A stretch of 64,000 nt of DNA from Tianweitania sp. UT-5YL-CI-8 (GCF_030010215.1 NZ_JASCRR010000003.1:434001-498000), one strand, 5' to 3'; positions 52,236 through 61,740 are shown, counted from the first letter of the stretch. The notes: generated by a model from the letters alone, not told the origin. Program-made: numbers and translations.

Positions 52236-53264
52236 ATGCGCGCATTGCAGCTGATCGACGACCGTAAGCTTGAGCAGGTCGATATCGCATCGCCCCCGGA
52301 GCCTGGCATCGGCGAAGTCACCTTGCGGATCAAGGCTGTGGCGCTCAACCACATCGACGTCTGGGGCTGGCGCGGCATGGCTTTCGCCAAGCGCAAGCTG
52401 CCGCTGACCATAGGGGCGGAAGCCTCCGGCGAGGTCGATGCCATCGGCCCGGGGGTGACTGGTCTTGTTTCCGGCCAGCTCGTCTCCATCTATGGCGCGC
52501 GCACTTGCGGCCTGTGCAAACCCTGCCGCGAAGGCCGCGACAATCTCTGCGAACATGTCGGCGGTGTGCACGGCTTCCATCTCGACGGCTTCGCGCAGGA
52601 GAAGATCAACCTGCCCGCACGACTTCTAGTCCCCGCCCCTCCCGGCGTCGATGCCATCGGCGCGGCCGTTGCACCCGTCACCTTCGGCACGGTTGAGCAC
52701 ATGCTGTTCGACAACGCGAAACTCCAGCCGGGCGAGACGATCCTGATCCATGCCGGCGGCTCCGGCATCGGCAGCGCGGCGATCCAGTTGGCCAAGAAGA
52801 TGGGATGCACCGTCATCACCACGGTCGGTTCCGACGAGAAGATCGAGCCTGCAAAGGCGCTGGGCGCCGATCACGTCATCAACTACCGCACCGATCGTTT
52901 CGAAGGCGTCGTCCGCAAGATCACCAAGAAGAAGGGCGTCGACGTGGTCTTCGAGCATGTCGGCAAGGACACCTGGGCCGGATCGATGTTTTCGCTCAGG
53001 CGCGGCGGGCGTCTCGTCACCTGCGGTTCGACATCGGGCGTTTCGACCGAAATCAACCTGATGATGCTGTTCCAGCAGCAGTTGAAGCTGCTCGGCTCCT
53101 TCGGCTGCCGGATGGAGAACATGGCCAACGCCATGCAGAAGATGGCAGCCGGCCTGGTGCGTCCCGTGATTGACACCGAGGTCGATTTCCAGTCCATCGA
53201 CGCCGCGTTGAAGCGCATGGAAGGCCGCGACGTGTTCGGCAAGATCATCCTGCATGTCGGCTGA
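52236..53264 (+). CDS. Zinc-type alcohol dehydrogenase / quinone oxidoreductase of the VLCFA cluster (adh2XL position)
   Basis: A 342-residue MDR-superfamily enzyme. The structural-zinc cysteines CGLCKPCREGRDNLC are present, as is the NAD(P)-binding HAGGSGIGSAAIQLAKKMG. ALNHIDVWGWRG is the usual substrate-loop start. In the rhizobial cluster the homologue probably acts as the enoyl reductase or a related reductase in VLCFA synthesis; this role is inferred by position. The ATG is at 52236, 125 bp after the ketosynthase; lpxXL begins 10 bp after its stop. Confidence 0.88.
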   Translation: MRALQLIDDRKLEQVDIASPPEPGIGEVTLRIKAVALNHIDVWGWRGMAFAKRKLPLTIGAEASGEVDAIGPGVTGLVSGQLVSIYGARTCGLCKPCREGRDNLCEHVGGVHGFHLDGFAQEKINLPARLLVPAPPGVDAIGAAVAPVTFGTVEHMLFDNAKLQPGETILIHAGGSGIGSAAIQLAKKMGCTVITTVGSDEKIEPAKALGADHVINYRTDRFEGVVRKITKKKGVDVVFEHVGKDTWAGSMFSLRRGGRLVTCGSTSGVSTEINLMMLFQQQLKLLGSFGCRMENMANAMQKMAAGLVRPVIDTEVDFQSIDAALKRMEGRDVFGKIILHVG

Positions 53265-53274
53265 TTCCGCTTAG

Positions 53275-54258
53275 ATGAAAACCAGCGGTTTCACCTTCAA
53301 GGCAGCAAAGGCGCTGCGCCAATTCAACTATTGGCTCATTGCGCAGGTGGCCTTCGTCTTCCTGAAACTGCTCCGTCTGTTCCCGGCGGACGCGGCATTG
53401 AATTTCGCGGACAAAGCGGCGCGCACGGTCGGTCCCTGGTTCGGACGCCATCGCGTTGCCGTCGACAATCTGCGCAAGGCTTTTCCGGAAAAGTCGGAAG
53501 ACGAAATACAGGCCATCGCCTCCGATATGTGGGGCAACATGGCGCGCCTGGGTGCGGAATACATCTTCCTGGATCAGTTGTTCGACTTCGATGTTGACGC
53601 GCCGGGAACAGGCCGCATCGAGGTCGTCGGCGCTGAGTATTTCGACCGCATCGCCGGCGAAGCGGAACCACACATCATCTTCACAGGTCACCTCGGCAAT
53701 TTCGAACTGCTGCCGATTGCCGCCGCTAGCTACGATATGCAGGTGACCGCACTGTTCCGGCCGCCCAACAACCCGTATCTGGCCGACTACATCCTGTCCA
53801 AACGCACGAAGACGATGGGCTCCTTGCTGCCGTCGGTGCGCGGCGCCTCGTTTGCGCTCGCCAACATTCTCGAAAAAGGTGGGAATGTCGGCGTCCTGGT
53901 GGACCAGAAATTCAGCAAAGGCTTGCGCACGACTTTTTTTGGCCGCGAATGCGAGACCAATCCGGTGCTCGGCATGCTGGCACGGCACTACAAATGCGAC
54001 GTCTACCCGGCGCGCTGCATCCGGCTGCCGAACAACCGCTATCGGCTGCAACTCGAGGAAAAGCTTGACCTGCCCCGCCGCGCGGACGGTTCCGTCGATG
54101 TGCACGCCACGACTCAGATGCTCAACGACACCGTGGAGCGCTGGGTGCGCGAGGATCCCGGCCAATGGATGTGGTTCCACAAGCGTTGGCAGTTGAGCGA
54201 CAATCCGCGCAAACGCGGCCGGTTCGCGCCTGAAGCCGCCAAAGATCAGAACACCTGA
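53275..54258 (+). CDS. lpxXL: Lipid A very-long-chain acyltransferase LpxXL
   Basis: A 327-residue inner-membrane acyltransferase of the LpxL/HtrB family. An N-terminal hydrophobic segment (YWLIAQVAFVFLKLLRLF) precedes the catalytic HxxxxxE motif in TGHLGNFELLP, and GVLVDQKF and the C-terminal PGQWMWFHKRW are family marks. It transfers the VLCFA from AcpXL to lipid A. The ATG at 53275 follows the dehydrogenase closely. It is the last cluster gene in this direction apart from a small downstream frame. Confidence 0.95.
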   Translation: MKTSGFTFKAAKALRQFNYWLIAQVAFVFLKLLRLFPADAALNFADKAARTVGPWFGRHRVAVDNLRKAFPEKSEDEIQAIASDMWGNMARLGAEYIFLDQLFDFDVDAPGTGRIEVVGAEYFDRIAGEAEPHIIFTGHLGNFELLPIAAASYDMQVTALFRPPNNPYLADYILSKRTKTMGSLLPSVRGASFALANILEKGGNVGVLVDQKFSKGLRTTFFGRECETNPVLGMLARHYKCDVYPARCIRLPNNRYRLQLEEKLDLPRRADGSVDVHATTQMLNDTVERWVREDPGQWMWFHKRWQLSDNPRKRGRFAPEAAKDQNT

Positions 54259-54359
54259 TTCTCGCAAAGAGTTTATTGAGCTTTCCGCAACGAAAGCCGC
54301 ATTTGCGTCGTTCCTTCATCACGAGAGGAAAGCCATCAAGGTATCCTGAAGGAACACCG

Positions 54360-54575
54360 ATGACCAACCGGACCGAGATCAAGACGACGAAATCAACCCA
54401 TTCGCAGCTATGGACGCCTTGGGGCGAGCAGCCTGTCCCGCGCACTGGCGAGCGCTTCGCACTGCTGCGCAAGCTTGCCGAACGCATGAAACAGATTCCC
54501 AGCGCGGCTACGCCCTGCAAATCCGAAGGCAAGCCACGCCTAGCCTACCGAACTATCCGCCATAGTAGTTCATGA
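54360..54575 (+). CDS. Small hypothetical protein downstream of lpxXL
   Basis: A 71-residue frame with a well-placed GAAGGAAC before the ATG and strong third-position G/C bias. It is basic (MTNRTEIKTTKSTHSQLWTP, later LLRKLAERMKQIPSAATPCK) with no signal peptide or membrane segment. Its last 23 bp overlap the end of the convergent membrane-subunit gene. I do not recognise a family. It is likely real but unproven. Confidence 0.5.
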   Translation: MTNRTEIKTTKSTHSQLWTPWGEQPVPRTGERFALLRKLAERMKQIPSAATPCKSEGKPRLAYRTIRHSSS

Positions 54576-55470
54576 CGGCATGACGCGCCTGGGCGAAGAA
54601 CAGCCAGCGTTCGATCAGACTGCCAAGCGCAAACCCGGCGAAAGCCAAGGTGCAAAAGATTATCGCAATCCCAGTGCCCGAGATAGTCGCGGCCAAAAGA
54701 ACCAGGCTGGGCAAGATGCCGCCAGCGGCCGTTGCGAGGAGCGACAGCTTCGCAGCATGTTTCCGGGCGACCTTGTAGCCCATTTCGCGGGTCAGATAGT
54801 TCTCATTGACATGCGGCCGTTCGAACAGTCGCACAGCGCCGATGCCGCCCAAGCCTGTGGCCGAAGCCGGCGTCGAGATGGGTGCCATGGTCCGAAGACG
54901 TCTCCACCACGCCCATTTGGCGGTCCAGGCCGCAGTTAGAGCGGACACCCCGGCCAAAGCAATCCAGCCTGATAGGCTTCCGCCCAGCGTTGCGAACATC
55001 GCGACCAGAACGAGCCCGCCGGCCAGCGAAAACAACAGATAACAGGCTGGCGTCAGCGGCGTGTTCCAGGCCTGGATTGCGCGCAGAGATGCATAGATCA
55101 TCGCCGTGCAATAGACCGTCACCGCGCACATCACCGCTCCCAACAGCCCGACCAGCGGCAGGCGCATGTCGTGGAATAAACTCGCCCATGCCGACGCCAG
55201 AAGCGGCACGAAGGTTGCGACAGCCATGACGCCTTCGCGCGACAGCCAGCTCGACCGCCATTGCGACAACGCCCGCCACGCGCGTTGCGGATTGCCCAGA
55301 TGCAGCGTCGATGCCAACAACCCGCCGGTAATGAGCACCAACGCCAGCAGATGCGCTGTCTTGGTTGAAACGAGCGCGGGATCCAGCAAGCCGAGCCCTA
55401 GCATTACCGCAAGCCCGTAGCCGAGCCCGGACAGCGTACTGAAAAGAATGATCGAGGGTGCGGGATGCAT
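54553..55470 (-). CDS. soeC: Membrane anchor subunit of a molybdoenzyme, DmsC/SoeC family
   Basis: A 305-residue quinone-reactive membrane anchor with about eight helices, beginning MHPAPSIILFSTLSGLGYGL, which matches the DmsC/YnfH family. GLLASTLHLGNPQRAWRAL and SWLSREG are typical of the quinol/quinone-site region. It would pass electrons between the quinone pool and the Fe-S subunit. The ATG at 55470 lies 31 bp after soeB. The gene name rests on the operon-level argument for SoeABC given under soeA. Confidence 0.85.
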   Translation of the reverse strand: MHPAPSIILFSTLSGLGYGLAVMLGLGLLDPALVSTKTAHLLALVLITGGLLASTLHLGNPQRAWRALSQWRSSWLSREGVMAVATFVPLLASAWASLFHDMRLPLVGLLGAVMCAVTVYCTAMIYASLRAIQAWNTPLTPACYLLFSLAGGLVLVAMFATLGGSLSGWIALAGVSALTAAWTAKWAWWRRLRTMAPISTPASATGLGGIGAVRLFERPHVNENYLTREMGYKVARKHAAKLSLLATAAGGILPSLVLLAATISGTGIAIIFCTLAFAGFALGSLIERWLFFAQARHAVMNYYGG

Positions 55471-55501
55471 TACAGCCGACAGGCCTGTGGTACGACACTG
55501 C

Positions 55502-56263
55502 TCATATCCGGTCCAGCACCCCGTCCAGCCACGCGAAAAACCCCTTGGCCCCGTCGCTGTTTTCCGCGAGCGGCATCGCCTTGTCGGCCAGCCGGTCGCG
55601 CGGGCGTGGCGGCAAATATTTGTTGACCGGGCGCGTGCCCTGCTCCGGCATAAGATCGAATCCGCCGCGTTCGGCAACCAGGATCGACACGTTGGAGCTA
55701 GGATCGGCCAGATCGCCATAATGCCGCGCATTGGCGGGACAGGTACGCACGCAGGACGGCACGCGGTCGACCTCGGCCAGTGTCTCGTTGTAGATGCGGT
55801 CGACGCAGAGCGTGCATTTCTTCATCACCCCCGCAGCCAGGTCCATCTCGCGCGCGCCATAGGCGCAGGACCATGCGCAGAGGCCGCAGCCGATGCACTT
55901 GTCCTCGTCCACCAGCACGATGCCATCTTCCTCCCGCTTGTAGGACGCTCCGGTCGGGCAAACGGTCACGCAGGGGGCGTCGTCGCAGTGCAGGCAGGAT
56001 TTCGGGAAATGCACGATCCGCGCATCGCCCGCCTCGCCGACGATTTCGCCGCCTTCCGGCACGATTTCAAACGTGTGGATACGGTTGAGGAAGGTGCCGG
56101 TGACATCCGCGCCATAGGGATCCTGATCCGACAGCGCCGCTCCATAACCACCGGTGTTCCACTCCTTGCAACTGATCACGCAGGCATGGCAGCCGACGCA
56201 GACATCGAGATCGATTACCAGCCCAAGTTTCTTCGGCGGGCGCGTGGTGGGCAGCAGGGTCAT
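55502..56263 (-). CDS. soeB: Four-cluster [4Fe-4S] ferredoxin-like subunit, DmsB/SoeB family
   Basis: A 253-residue electron-transfer subunit. Sixteen cysteines form the four clusters: CVGCHACVISC, CLHCDDAPCVTVC, CIGCGLCAWSC and CTLC/CVRTC. There is no signal peptide, so it should sit at the cytoplasmic face between the Mo subunit and the membrane anchor. The ATG at 56263 overlaps the soeA stop (ATGA). The C-terminal extension ends in FFAWLDGVLDRI. Confidence 0.9.
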   Translation of the reverse strand: MTLLPTTRPPKKLGLVIDLDVCVGCHACVISCKEWNTGGYGAALSDQDPYGADVTGTFLNRIHTFEIVPEGGEIVGEAGDARIVHFPKSCLHCDDAPCVTVCPTGASYKREEDGIVLVDEDKCIGCGLCAWSCAYGAREMDLAAGVMKKCTLCVDRIYNETLAEVDRVPSCVRTCPANARHYGDLADPSSNVSILVAERGGFDLMPEQGTRPVNKYLPPRPRDRLADKAMPLAENSDGAKGFFAWLDGVLDRI

Positions 56264-59109
56264 TTCGTCCACTCCTGCCCGTAGCGCAGTTCCGCAGGGA
56301 CCGGTTGCGGCTGCCCCGGCCTCTCGGCATCGGCAAAATGCGGCTCGGACACCTCACCCGGCTCCGCCTTCTCGATCCGCACGCGCAGATCGTACCAGGC
56401 CGCCTGCCCGGTCACCGGATCGGAGTTGGACCAGCGCAGACCATCTCCACGCGGAGGAAGAAGTTCGTGGATCAAATGATTCATCAGAAAGCCCTTTTGG
56501 GCCTCGGGCACATCCCTGTCGAGCGCCCAGGCGCCACCGCGCTTGCCGATGGCGTTCCAGGTCCACATCGTGTTGGCGTTGAGCGCTTCCATGCGCGCGA
56601 TAGGCACCTTGATGCGGCCGTGATGGGAAATGACCCAGGCCCAGTCGCCATCGGCGAGCCCTTGCGCATCGCAGATCTGGCCAGGCACGTAGAGCACGTT
56701 CCTGGTATGGATCTGCCTCAGCCAGGCGTTCATCGAGCCCCAGGAATGGTACATCGCCGCCGGCCGTTGGGTGATGGCATGATAGGGGAAGTCGCCCGCG
56801 CTCACCGCCGCCTCTTCGAAAGGCTGATACCAGTCAGGCAGCGGATCGAACGTGTCGAGGATACGCTGCCGATGGGTTTCTGGCGCAAGCGGAGCGCGGA
56901 CGCCTTCCGCCGAGAGCCGGAATTTCTGCAGCGTCTCCTGATAAAGCTGGAACGTCACCGGCTGGACGGTATCGAAAAAGCCCATCTTCACGGCGAAATC
57001 CTGATAGGCGCGGTTGGCGTGCTTGTAGAACTGCGCCTCCAGCGGGATGTGCGCGGAGAAAAACGAACCGTTCTCGATGTAGCGCTTCAGCTGATCCTTG
57101 TTGATCGCACCCCGCCCCGTCCGGCTGCCATCGCTGCCGCGAAAACCGGCCAGCGGACCTATGCCAGGACGGCGTTCGTGGCGCACGATATAGTCGGCAT
57201 AGTCTTCGTAAAGCGCCTTGCCGCGATGGTCGACGAAGCCGGGCAGCTTGAGCCGCGCGCCCAGATCGAGCAGCACGGTCTGGAAGGCGCGCACGTCGCG
57301 GTCTGGCTCGACCACCGGCCAGCGGATCGCGTCTTGCACCGCATCGGGCTCTGAAATTGGTCGGTCGAGCAGCGAGATACAGTCGTGCCGTTCGAGATAG
57401 GTGGTGTCGGGCAGGACGAGATCGGCGTAATTGACCATTTCCGACGCATAGGCATCGGAATAGATGATCTTCGGAATGCGATAGTCGCCGGTCGCCTCGT
57501 CCTTGTCCTCCAACATCTTGATGACGCCAGCGGTGTTCATCGACGAATTCCAGGCCATGTTCGCCATATAGAGGAACAGCACGTCGATCGGATACGGGTC
57601 GCCCGCATGCGCATTGGCAATGACCATATGCATCATGCCGTGGGCGGAAATCGGTGCATCCCACGAAAACGCCTTGTCGATGCGCAAAGGCTGACCGTCG
57701 CTATCGACAAGCAGATCTTCTGGCCCACGCGGAAAGCCGAGATGCGGCCCCGACAGCGGCTTGTTGGAGCCGAAATGCTCTGCCTTGCCATGCGGGGTTG
57801 GATGCGCAGATACCGGCTTGGGATAAGGCGGTTCGAACCGGAAGCCGCCGGGGCAATCCACCGCGCCGATCAACACCTGCAGCATATGCAGGGCGCGCAC
57901 AGTCTGGAAGCCGTTGGAGTGGGCCGAAAGCCCGCGCATAGCGTGGAAGGACACCGGCCGCCCGACAAAACCATCATGCCGCTGTCCGTTCATGTCGGTC
58001 CAAGGCTGGTCGATAAAGATCGCCTCGTCGAAGGCGACGCGGCCGATCTCGGCAGCCAGCCCACGGATCGTCTCGGCCGAAACACCCGTGCTTTCCGCCA
58101 CTGCTTCCGGGGCATATTGCTTATCAAGATATTTTTCTGCCAGAAGCGCGAAGGACGGCACGGCATAGCGGCCATCCGCGAGTTGCACTCGGCCGGAAAG
58201 GCTCGGGCGCGCGCCCGGGCGGCCAATGGGAACGGCCTGTTCGGTCACCGTCTCGTAGACCAGTGCATTGCCATCGCCATCGCGCGCGAACAGCCCATGG
58301 TCGGCTTCACCCGGCGCGTCGATCACCAGCCAGGGCGCATTGGAATAACGCAGGAGGTAGTCGACATCGATCCGCCGCGCCTTCAGCAATTCATGCACCA
58401 CCGTCAGGATCAGCAGGCCGTCGGTACCCGGCCGTATGCCGATCCAGTTGTCCGCCACCGCAGAGTAGCCGGTGCGGACGGGATTGACCGAGACGAAGCG
58501 CGCGCCGCGCTTCTTGAGCTTGGCGATGCCCATCTTAATCGGGTTGGAATCATGGTCCTCGGCCACGCCGAACATCACGAACAGCTTGGTCCGGTCCCAA
58601 TCCGGCGCGCCGAATTCCCAGAACGCACCGCCGATGGTCATGATGCCGGCGGCCGCCATGTTGACCGAGCAGAACCCGCCATGCGCGGCATAATTGGGCG
58701 TACCAAACTGCTGCGCCCAGAATCCCGTCAGCGATTGCGACTGGTCGCGCCCGGTGAAAAAGGCGAGTTTCTTTGGATCGGCTTGCCGCACCGGGTCAAG
58801 CCATTCGACGGCGAGCTTAAGCGCCTCGTCCCAGGAAATCTCCTTGAACTCACCCGATCCGCGCGGGCCGGTTCGCAACAGCGGCGCACGCAGCCGTGCC
58901 GGCGAATAATGCTGCATGATACCCGCCGAGCCCTTCGCACACAGCACCCCCTTGTTCACAGGGTGGTCGCGGTTGCCCTCGATGTAACGGATCTTGCCGT
59001 CCTTCAAATGCACGTCGATCCCGCAACGGCAGGCGCACATATAGCATGTGGTCTTACGGACCTCGTCGCCGACGGGCTCGGAAAGGGCTACGCGGGACTC
59101 GAACCTCAT
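56260..59109 (-). CDS. soeA: Molybdopterin-dependent oxidoreductase, probable cytoplasmic sulfite dehydrogenase SoeA
   Basis: A 949-residue catalytic subunit with bis-MGD molybdenum cofactor. An N-terminal [4Fe-4S] site uses C22, C25, C29 and C57. The Mo ligand appears to be C147 (HGGFCSVNMA). DMSO reductases use Ser there, whereas polysulfide, thiosulfate and SoeA-type enzymes use Cys. There is no Tat signal before MRFESRVALSEP, so it works in the cytoplasm. Gene order A-B-C and a DmsC-type anchor complete the SoeABC pattern, which oxidises sulfite to sulfate and feeds electrons to quinone. The ATG at 59109 follows GGAG; the open frame to 59190 is not used. A different sulfur or organic substrate remains possible. 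Confidence 0.85.
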   Translation of the reverse strand: MRFESRVALSEPVGDEVRKTTCYMCACRCGIDVHLKDGKIRYIEGNRDHPVNKGVLCAKGSAGIMQHYSPARLRAPLLRTGPRGSGEFKEISWDEALKLAVEWLDPVRQADPKKLAFFTGRDQSQSLTGFWAQQFGTPNYAAHGGFCSVNMAAAGIMTIGGAFWEFGAPDWDRTKLFVMFGVAEDHDSNPIKMGIAKLKKRGARFVSVNPVRTGYSAVADNWIGIRPGTDGLLILTVVHELLKARRIDVDYLLRYSNAPWLVIDAPGEADHGLFARDGDGNALVYETVTEQAVPIGRPGARPSLSGRVQLADGRYAVPSFALLAEKYLDKQYAPEAVAESTGVSAETIRGLAAEIGRVAFDEAIFIDQPWTDMNGQRHDGFVGRPVSFHAMRGLSAHSNGFQTVRALHMLQVLIGAVDCPGGFRFEPPYPKPVSAHPTPHGKAEHFGSNKPLSGPHLGFPRGPEDLLVDSDGQPLRIDKAFSWDAPISAHGMMHMVIANAHAGDPYPIDVLFLYMANMAWNSSMNTAGVIKMLEDKDEATGDYRIPKIIYSDAYASEMVNYADLVLPDTTYLERHDCISLLDRPISEPDAVQDAIRWPVVEPDRDVRAFQTVLLDLGARLKLPGFVDHRGKALYEDYADYIVRHERRPGIGPLAGFRGSDGSRTGRGAINKDQLKRYIENGSFFSAHIPLEAQFYKHANRAYQDFAVKMGFFDTVQPVTFQLYQETLQKFRLSAEGVRAPLAPETHRQRILDTFDPLPDWYQPFEEAAVSAGDFPYHAITQRPAAMYHSWGSMNAWLRQIHTRNVLYVPGQICDAQGLADGDWAWVISHHGRIKVPIARMEALNANTMWTWNAIGKRGGAWALDRDVPEAQKGFLMNHLIHELLPPRGDGLRWSNSDPVTGQAAWYDLRVRIEKAEPGEVSEPHFADAERPGQPQPVPAELRYGQEWTK

Positions 59110-59314
59110 AGGCAATGCTCCATGAGCAAAACCTATCGACGCGCGAGCCGGAAGGAAATAGCAGCAGCGCCGGTTCGGCAGACAAGACATGAAATATTGA
59201 ATCGACAGGCAAAGCGAGCACGCCTGGCCTGCGAGAACTTCCCTTTTTGGGATGTCGTTCTACTCGATAGCCACGGGAGGACGCCACCGATTCGCAGCGG
59301 GCCGCTAAAATCCT

Positions 59315-59743
59315 TCAGTTCACGATGATGCGGGTGTTGTTGGCTCCGACATCACGCACCAGCGTGTAGAATTTCTGGGCATTGGCCGTGTTCAGCCGGA
59401 CACAGCCATGCGACGCCGGCGTCCCGAGCCGCTTCACCGCGCTTGTGCCATGGATCGCGTAGCCGCCATGGTAGAACACCGAATAGGGCATGGGCGCATT
59501 GTCGTATTTTCGCGAATACCACATCTTGTGCATGCGGGTTGGCCGCCAGGCTCCACGCGGCGTGACATAGCCCTTGCGAGCGGTCGAAACTTTCCAGCTG
59601 TAGATCAGCCGGCCCCCTTGCGTGACCGTCATTGTCTGGTTGCCGATGTCGACGCGGGCGACCAAAACGTCCGCCAGGCTTGCTGCCGGGTCAGAAAAAA
59701 CCAGCGCCAGACCAGCGGCGGCGATGAGAAGCGACTTCCTCAT
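59315..59743 (-). CDS. Exported L,D-transpeptidase (YkuD domain)
   Basis: A 142-residue protein with a signal peptide (MRKSLLIAAAGLALVFSDPA, cut near SLADV). The YkuD catalytic motif HGT...SHGCVRL is complete, with H98, H112 and C114. Such enzymes make 3-3 peptide cross-links or attach proteins to peptidoglycan. The small size means a single catalytic domain with no LysM. It lies upstream of nothing on its strand; 205 bp separate it from soeA and 285 bp from the dipeptide operon. Confidence 0.92.
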   Translation of the reverse strand: MRKSLLIAAAGLALVFSDPAASLADVLVARVDIGNQTMTVTQGGRLIYSWKVSTARKGYVTPRGAWRPTRMHKMWYSRKYDNAPMPYSVFYHGGYAIHGTSAVKRLGTPASHGCVRLNTANAQKFYTLVRDVGANNTRIIVN

Positions 59744-60028
59744 GTCTACTACCCCGCGTTAGACCCTGCACAAGGATGTCCTTGAGGGATAAAATTTCGG
59801 TGAATACATCAGGATCAACAACGGGCTCTATTCTAGCGACGACTTATAGGCGCGTACAACTTCCCGTGATTTTCACTTGCGGCGAGCTTACGATCCGTGG
59901 CCTCACCCGCATGCGGCTTTTCAAATCGATTTTCCACCCGAGCTTGTGAGCGTGTGCAACAATGCGCATTTACTCATTGGGCAAATCGCGCTTCTATCCG
60001 CCGCCATCGAAGTCTGGGAGAGCAAGGC

Positions 60029-61510
60029 ATGAAGATCAACGGGACAGTAGCGGCTGCAGCTTTGCTGGCCGCAGCCATGGCTGGCCCAGCTTGGGCCGCG
60101 CGGACCGATCTCGTGCTCGCCATGCCGCTGGAGCCGCCTCATCTCGACCCAACAGCAAGTGCGGCCGCTGCCATAGATGAAGTGTTCTACGCCAACGTCT
60201 TCGAGGGCCTGACCCGCGTTGGCGAGCGCGGCGAAGTGCTGCCGGGTCTCGCCGAAAGCTGGACGATCTCGGACGACGGCAATATCTACACGTTCAAGCT
60301 GCATCCCGGCGTGAAGTATCACGACGGCACCGATTTCGAGGCGAGCGACGTCAAATTCTCCCTCGACCGCGCCCGTGGCGAAAAATCCGTCAATGCCCAG
60401 AAGGCGCTGTTTGCCGCGATAGAGGCTGTCGAGGCCGTCGATCCGCTCACGGTGAAGGTCACCCTCAAGCAACCGCAGGGTTCGTTCCTCTACAATATGG
60501 CCTGGGGCGACGCGGTGATCGTCGCACCCGAATCGGCCGAGACCAACAAGGAAAAGCCGATTGGCACCGGCCCCTTCAAGTTCCAGAACTGGGCCAAGGG
60601 GTCGTCAATCACGCTGGTGAAAGCCGACGGGTATTGGGGCGCGCCGGTTTTCCTCGACAAGGCGGAAGTCCGCTTCATCCCCGATGCGGCAGCGGCGATC
60701 CCCGCTCTCTTGTCGGGCGACGTCCAGGCGCTGCCGAATTTTCCGCTGGGCGATGCCCTGCCCCAGGTTCAGGCTGATCCACGCTTCAAGGTCGTCATCG
60801 GCTCGACCGAAGGCGAAACGGTGCTGGCAACAAACAACAAGCGCCCGCCCTTCGACAACCTCAAGGTGCGCCAGGCGATTGCCTATGCGCTCGACCGCAA
60901 GGCGATCATAGATGGTGCAACAGGCGGGCTCGGCACGCCGATCGGCTCGCACTTCGCGCCGCACAACCCTGCCTATGTCGATCTCACCGGCACCTACCCC
61001 TACGACCCGGCAAAGGCCAGGGAACTGCTCAAGGAGGCCGGTCATCCCAATGGCTTCAAGGCGACGCTGAAACTGCCGCCTGTCGGCTATGCGCGTCTCG
61101 GCGGCGAGATTATCGCCTCGCAACTGCGGGAGGTCGGCATCGACCTGCAGATCATCCCGGTCGAATGGCCGGTCTGGCTGAAGACGGTCTTCACAGACAA
61201 GGACTACGACCTCTCCATCGTCGCCCATACCGAGCCGAACGACATCGATATCTACGCCCGCAAGGACTATTATTTCCAGTACGACAACCCTGCCTTCGAT
61301 AAGGTCATCGCCGACCTCAGCCTGACCTCCGAAGAGACCAAGCGCACCGAACTCTACAAGCAGGCGCAGGAAATCCTGGCCGACGACGCGGTCAACGGCT
61401 TCCTCTTCGAACTGCCGAAGATCGGCATCTGGGATGCCAAAGTCGAAGGCCTGTGGCAGAATTCGCCGATCCAGGCCAACGATCTCACCAAGGTGAAATG
61501 GGTGGAGTGA
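60029..61510 (+). CDS. Dipeptide/oligopeptide-type ABC transporter substrate-binding protein
   Basis: A 493-residue SBP family 5 protein. The signal peptide (AAAALLAAAMAGPAWAAR) is followed by LVLAMPLEPPHLDPTAS and FEGLTRVGERGEVLPGLAESW, typical of DppA/OppA/nickel-binding relatives. PFDNLKVRQAIAYALDRKAI is the family signature in lobe II. It captures peptides or similar solutes in the periplasm for the permeases encoded downstream. The ATG at 60029 follows GGGAGAGCAAGGC. Confidence 0.9.
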   Translation: MKINGTVAAAALLAAAMAGPAWAARTDLVLAMPLEPPHLDPTASAAAAIDEVFYANVFEGLTRVGERGEVLPGLAESWTISDDGNIYTFKLHPGVKYHDGTDFEASDVKFSLDRARGEKSVNAQKALFAAIEAVEAVDPLTVKVTLKQPQGSFLYNMAWGDAVIVAPESAETNKEKPIGTGPFKFQNWAKGSSITLVKADGYWGAPVFLDKAEVRFIPDAAAAIPALLSGDVQALPNFPLGDALPQVQADPRFKVVIGSTEGETVLATNNKRPPFDNLKVRQAIAYALDRKAIIDGATGGLGTPIGSHFAPHNPAYVDLTGTYPYDPAKARELLKEAGHPNGFKATLKLPPVGYARLGGEIIASQLREVGIDLQIIPVEWPVWLKTVFTDKDYDLSIVAHTEPNDIDIYARKDYYFQYDNPAFDKVIADLSLTSEETKRTELYKQAQEILADDAVNGFLFELPKIGIWDAKVEGLWQNSPIQANDLTKVKWVE

Positions 61511-61566
61511 TTTCTGGCAGGGCCAGTGTCGCTCCATAAGTCTGTTTTGGCTCTTTTAGGAAATGC

Positions 61567-61740
61567 ATGGCGCAGTCCCCCTCACCCGGCCGCCGCTTCG
61601 CTCGCCCACCGATTGGGGTCGAGCTGCGGGTCTCGACCCGTCCTGCGGACCCCCGCTGGGGAGAGAAGAGTAGCGTAGGTGAGCGCCTTCTCTTCTCCCC
61701 TCGGGGAGAAGGTGGCCCGAAGGGCCGGATGTGGGGGATC
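61567..61740. repeat. RIME-like palindromic element inside the dipeptide operon
   Basis: The 265-bp gap between the binding-protein gene and the first permease holds a mosaic of palindromes. The core is CTTCTCCCC-TC-GGGGAGAAG (61692-61711), followed by GTGGCCCGAAGGGCCGGATG, which matches the motif order of the element at 42747-42873. Other inverted pieces (CGAGCTGCGGGTCTCG; CCCCGCTGGGGAG) lie to its left. It may cause partial termination or mRNA processing, giving more binding protein than permease. Confidence 0.65.

Noticed and set aside
54553-59109. Assignment as DMSO reductase DmsABC
   Set aside because: No Tat signal on the catalytic subunit and a Cys rather than Ser Mo-ligand position favour the SoeABC group.
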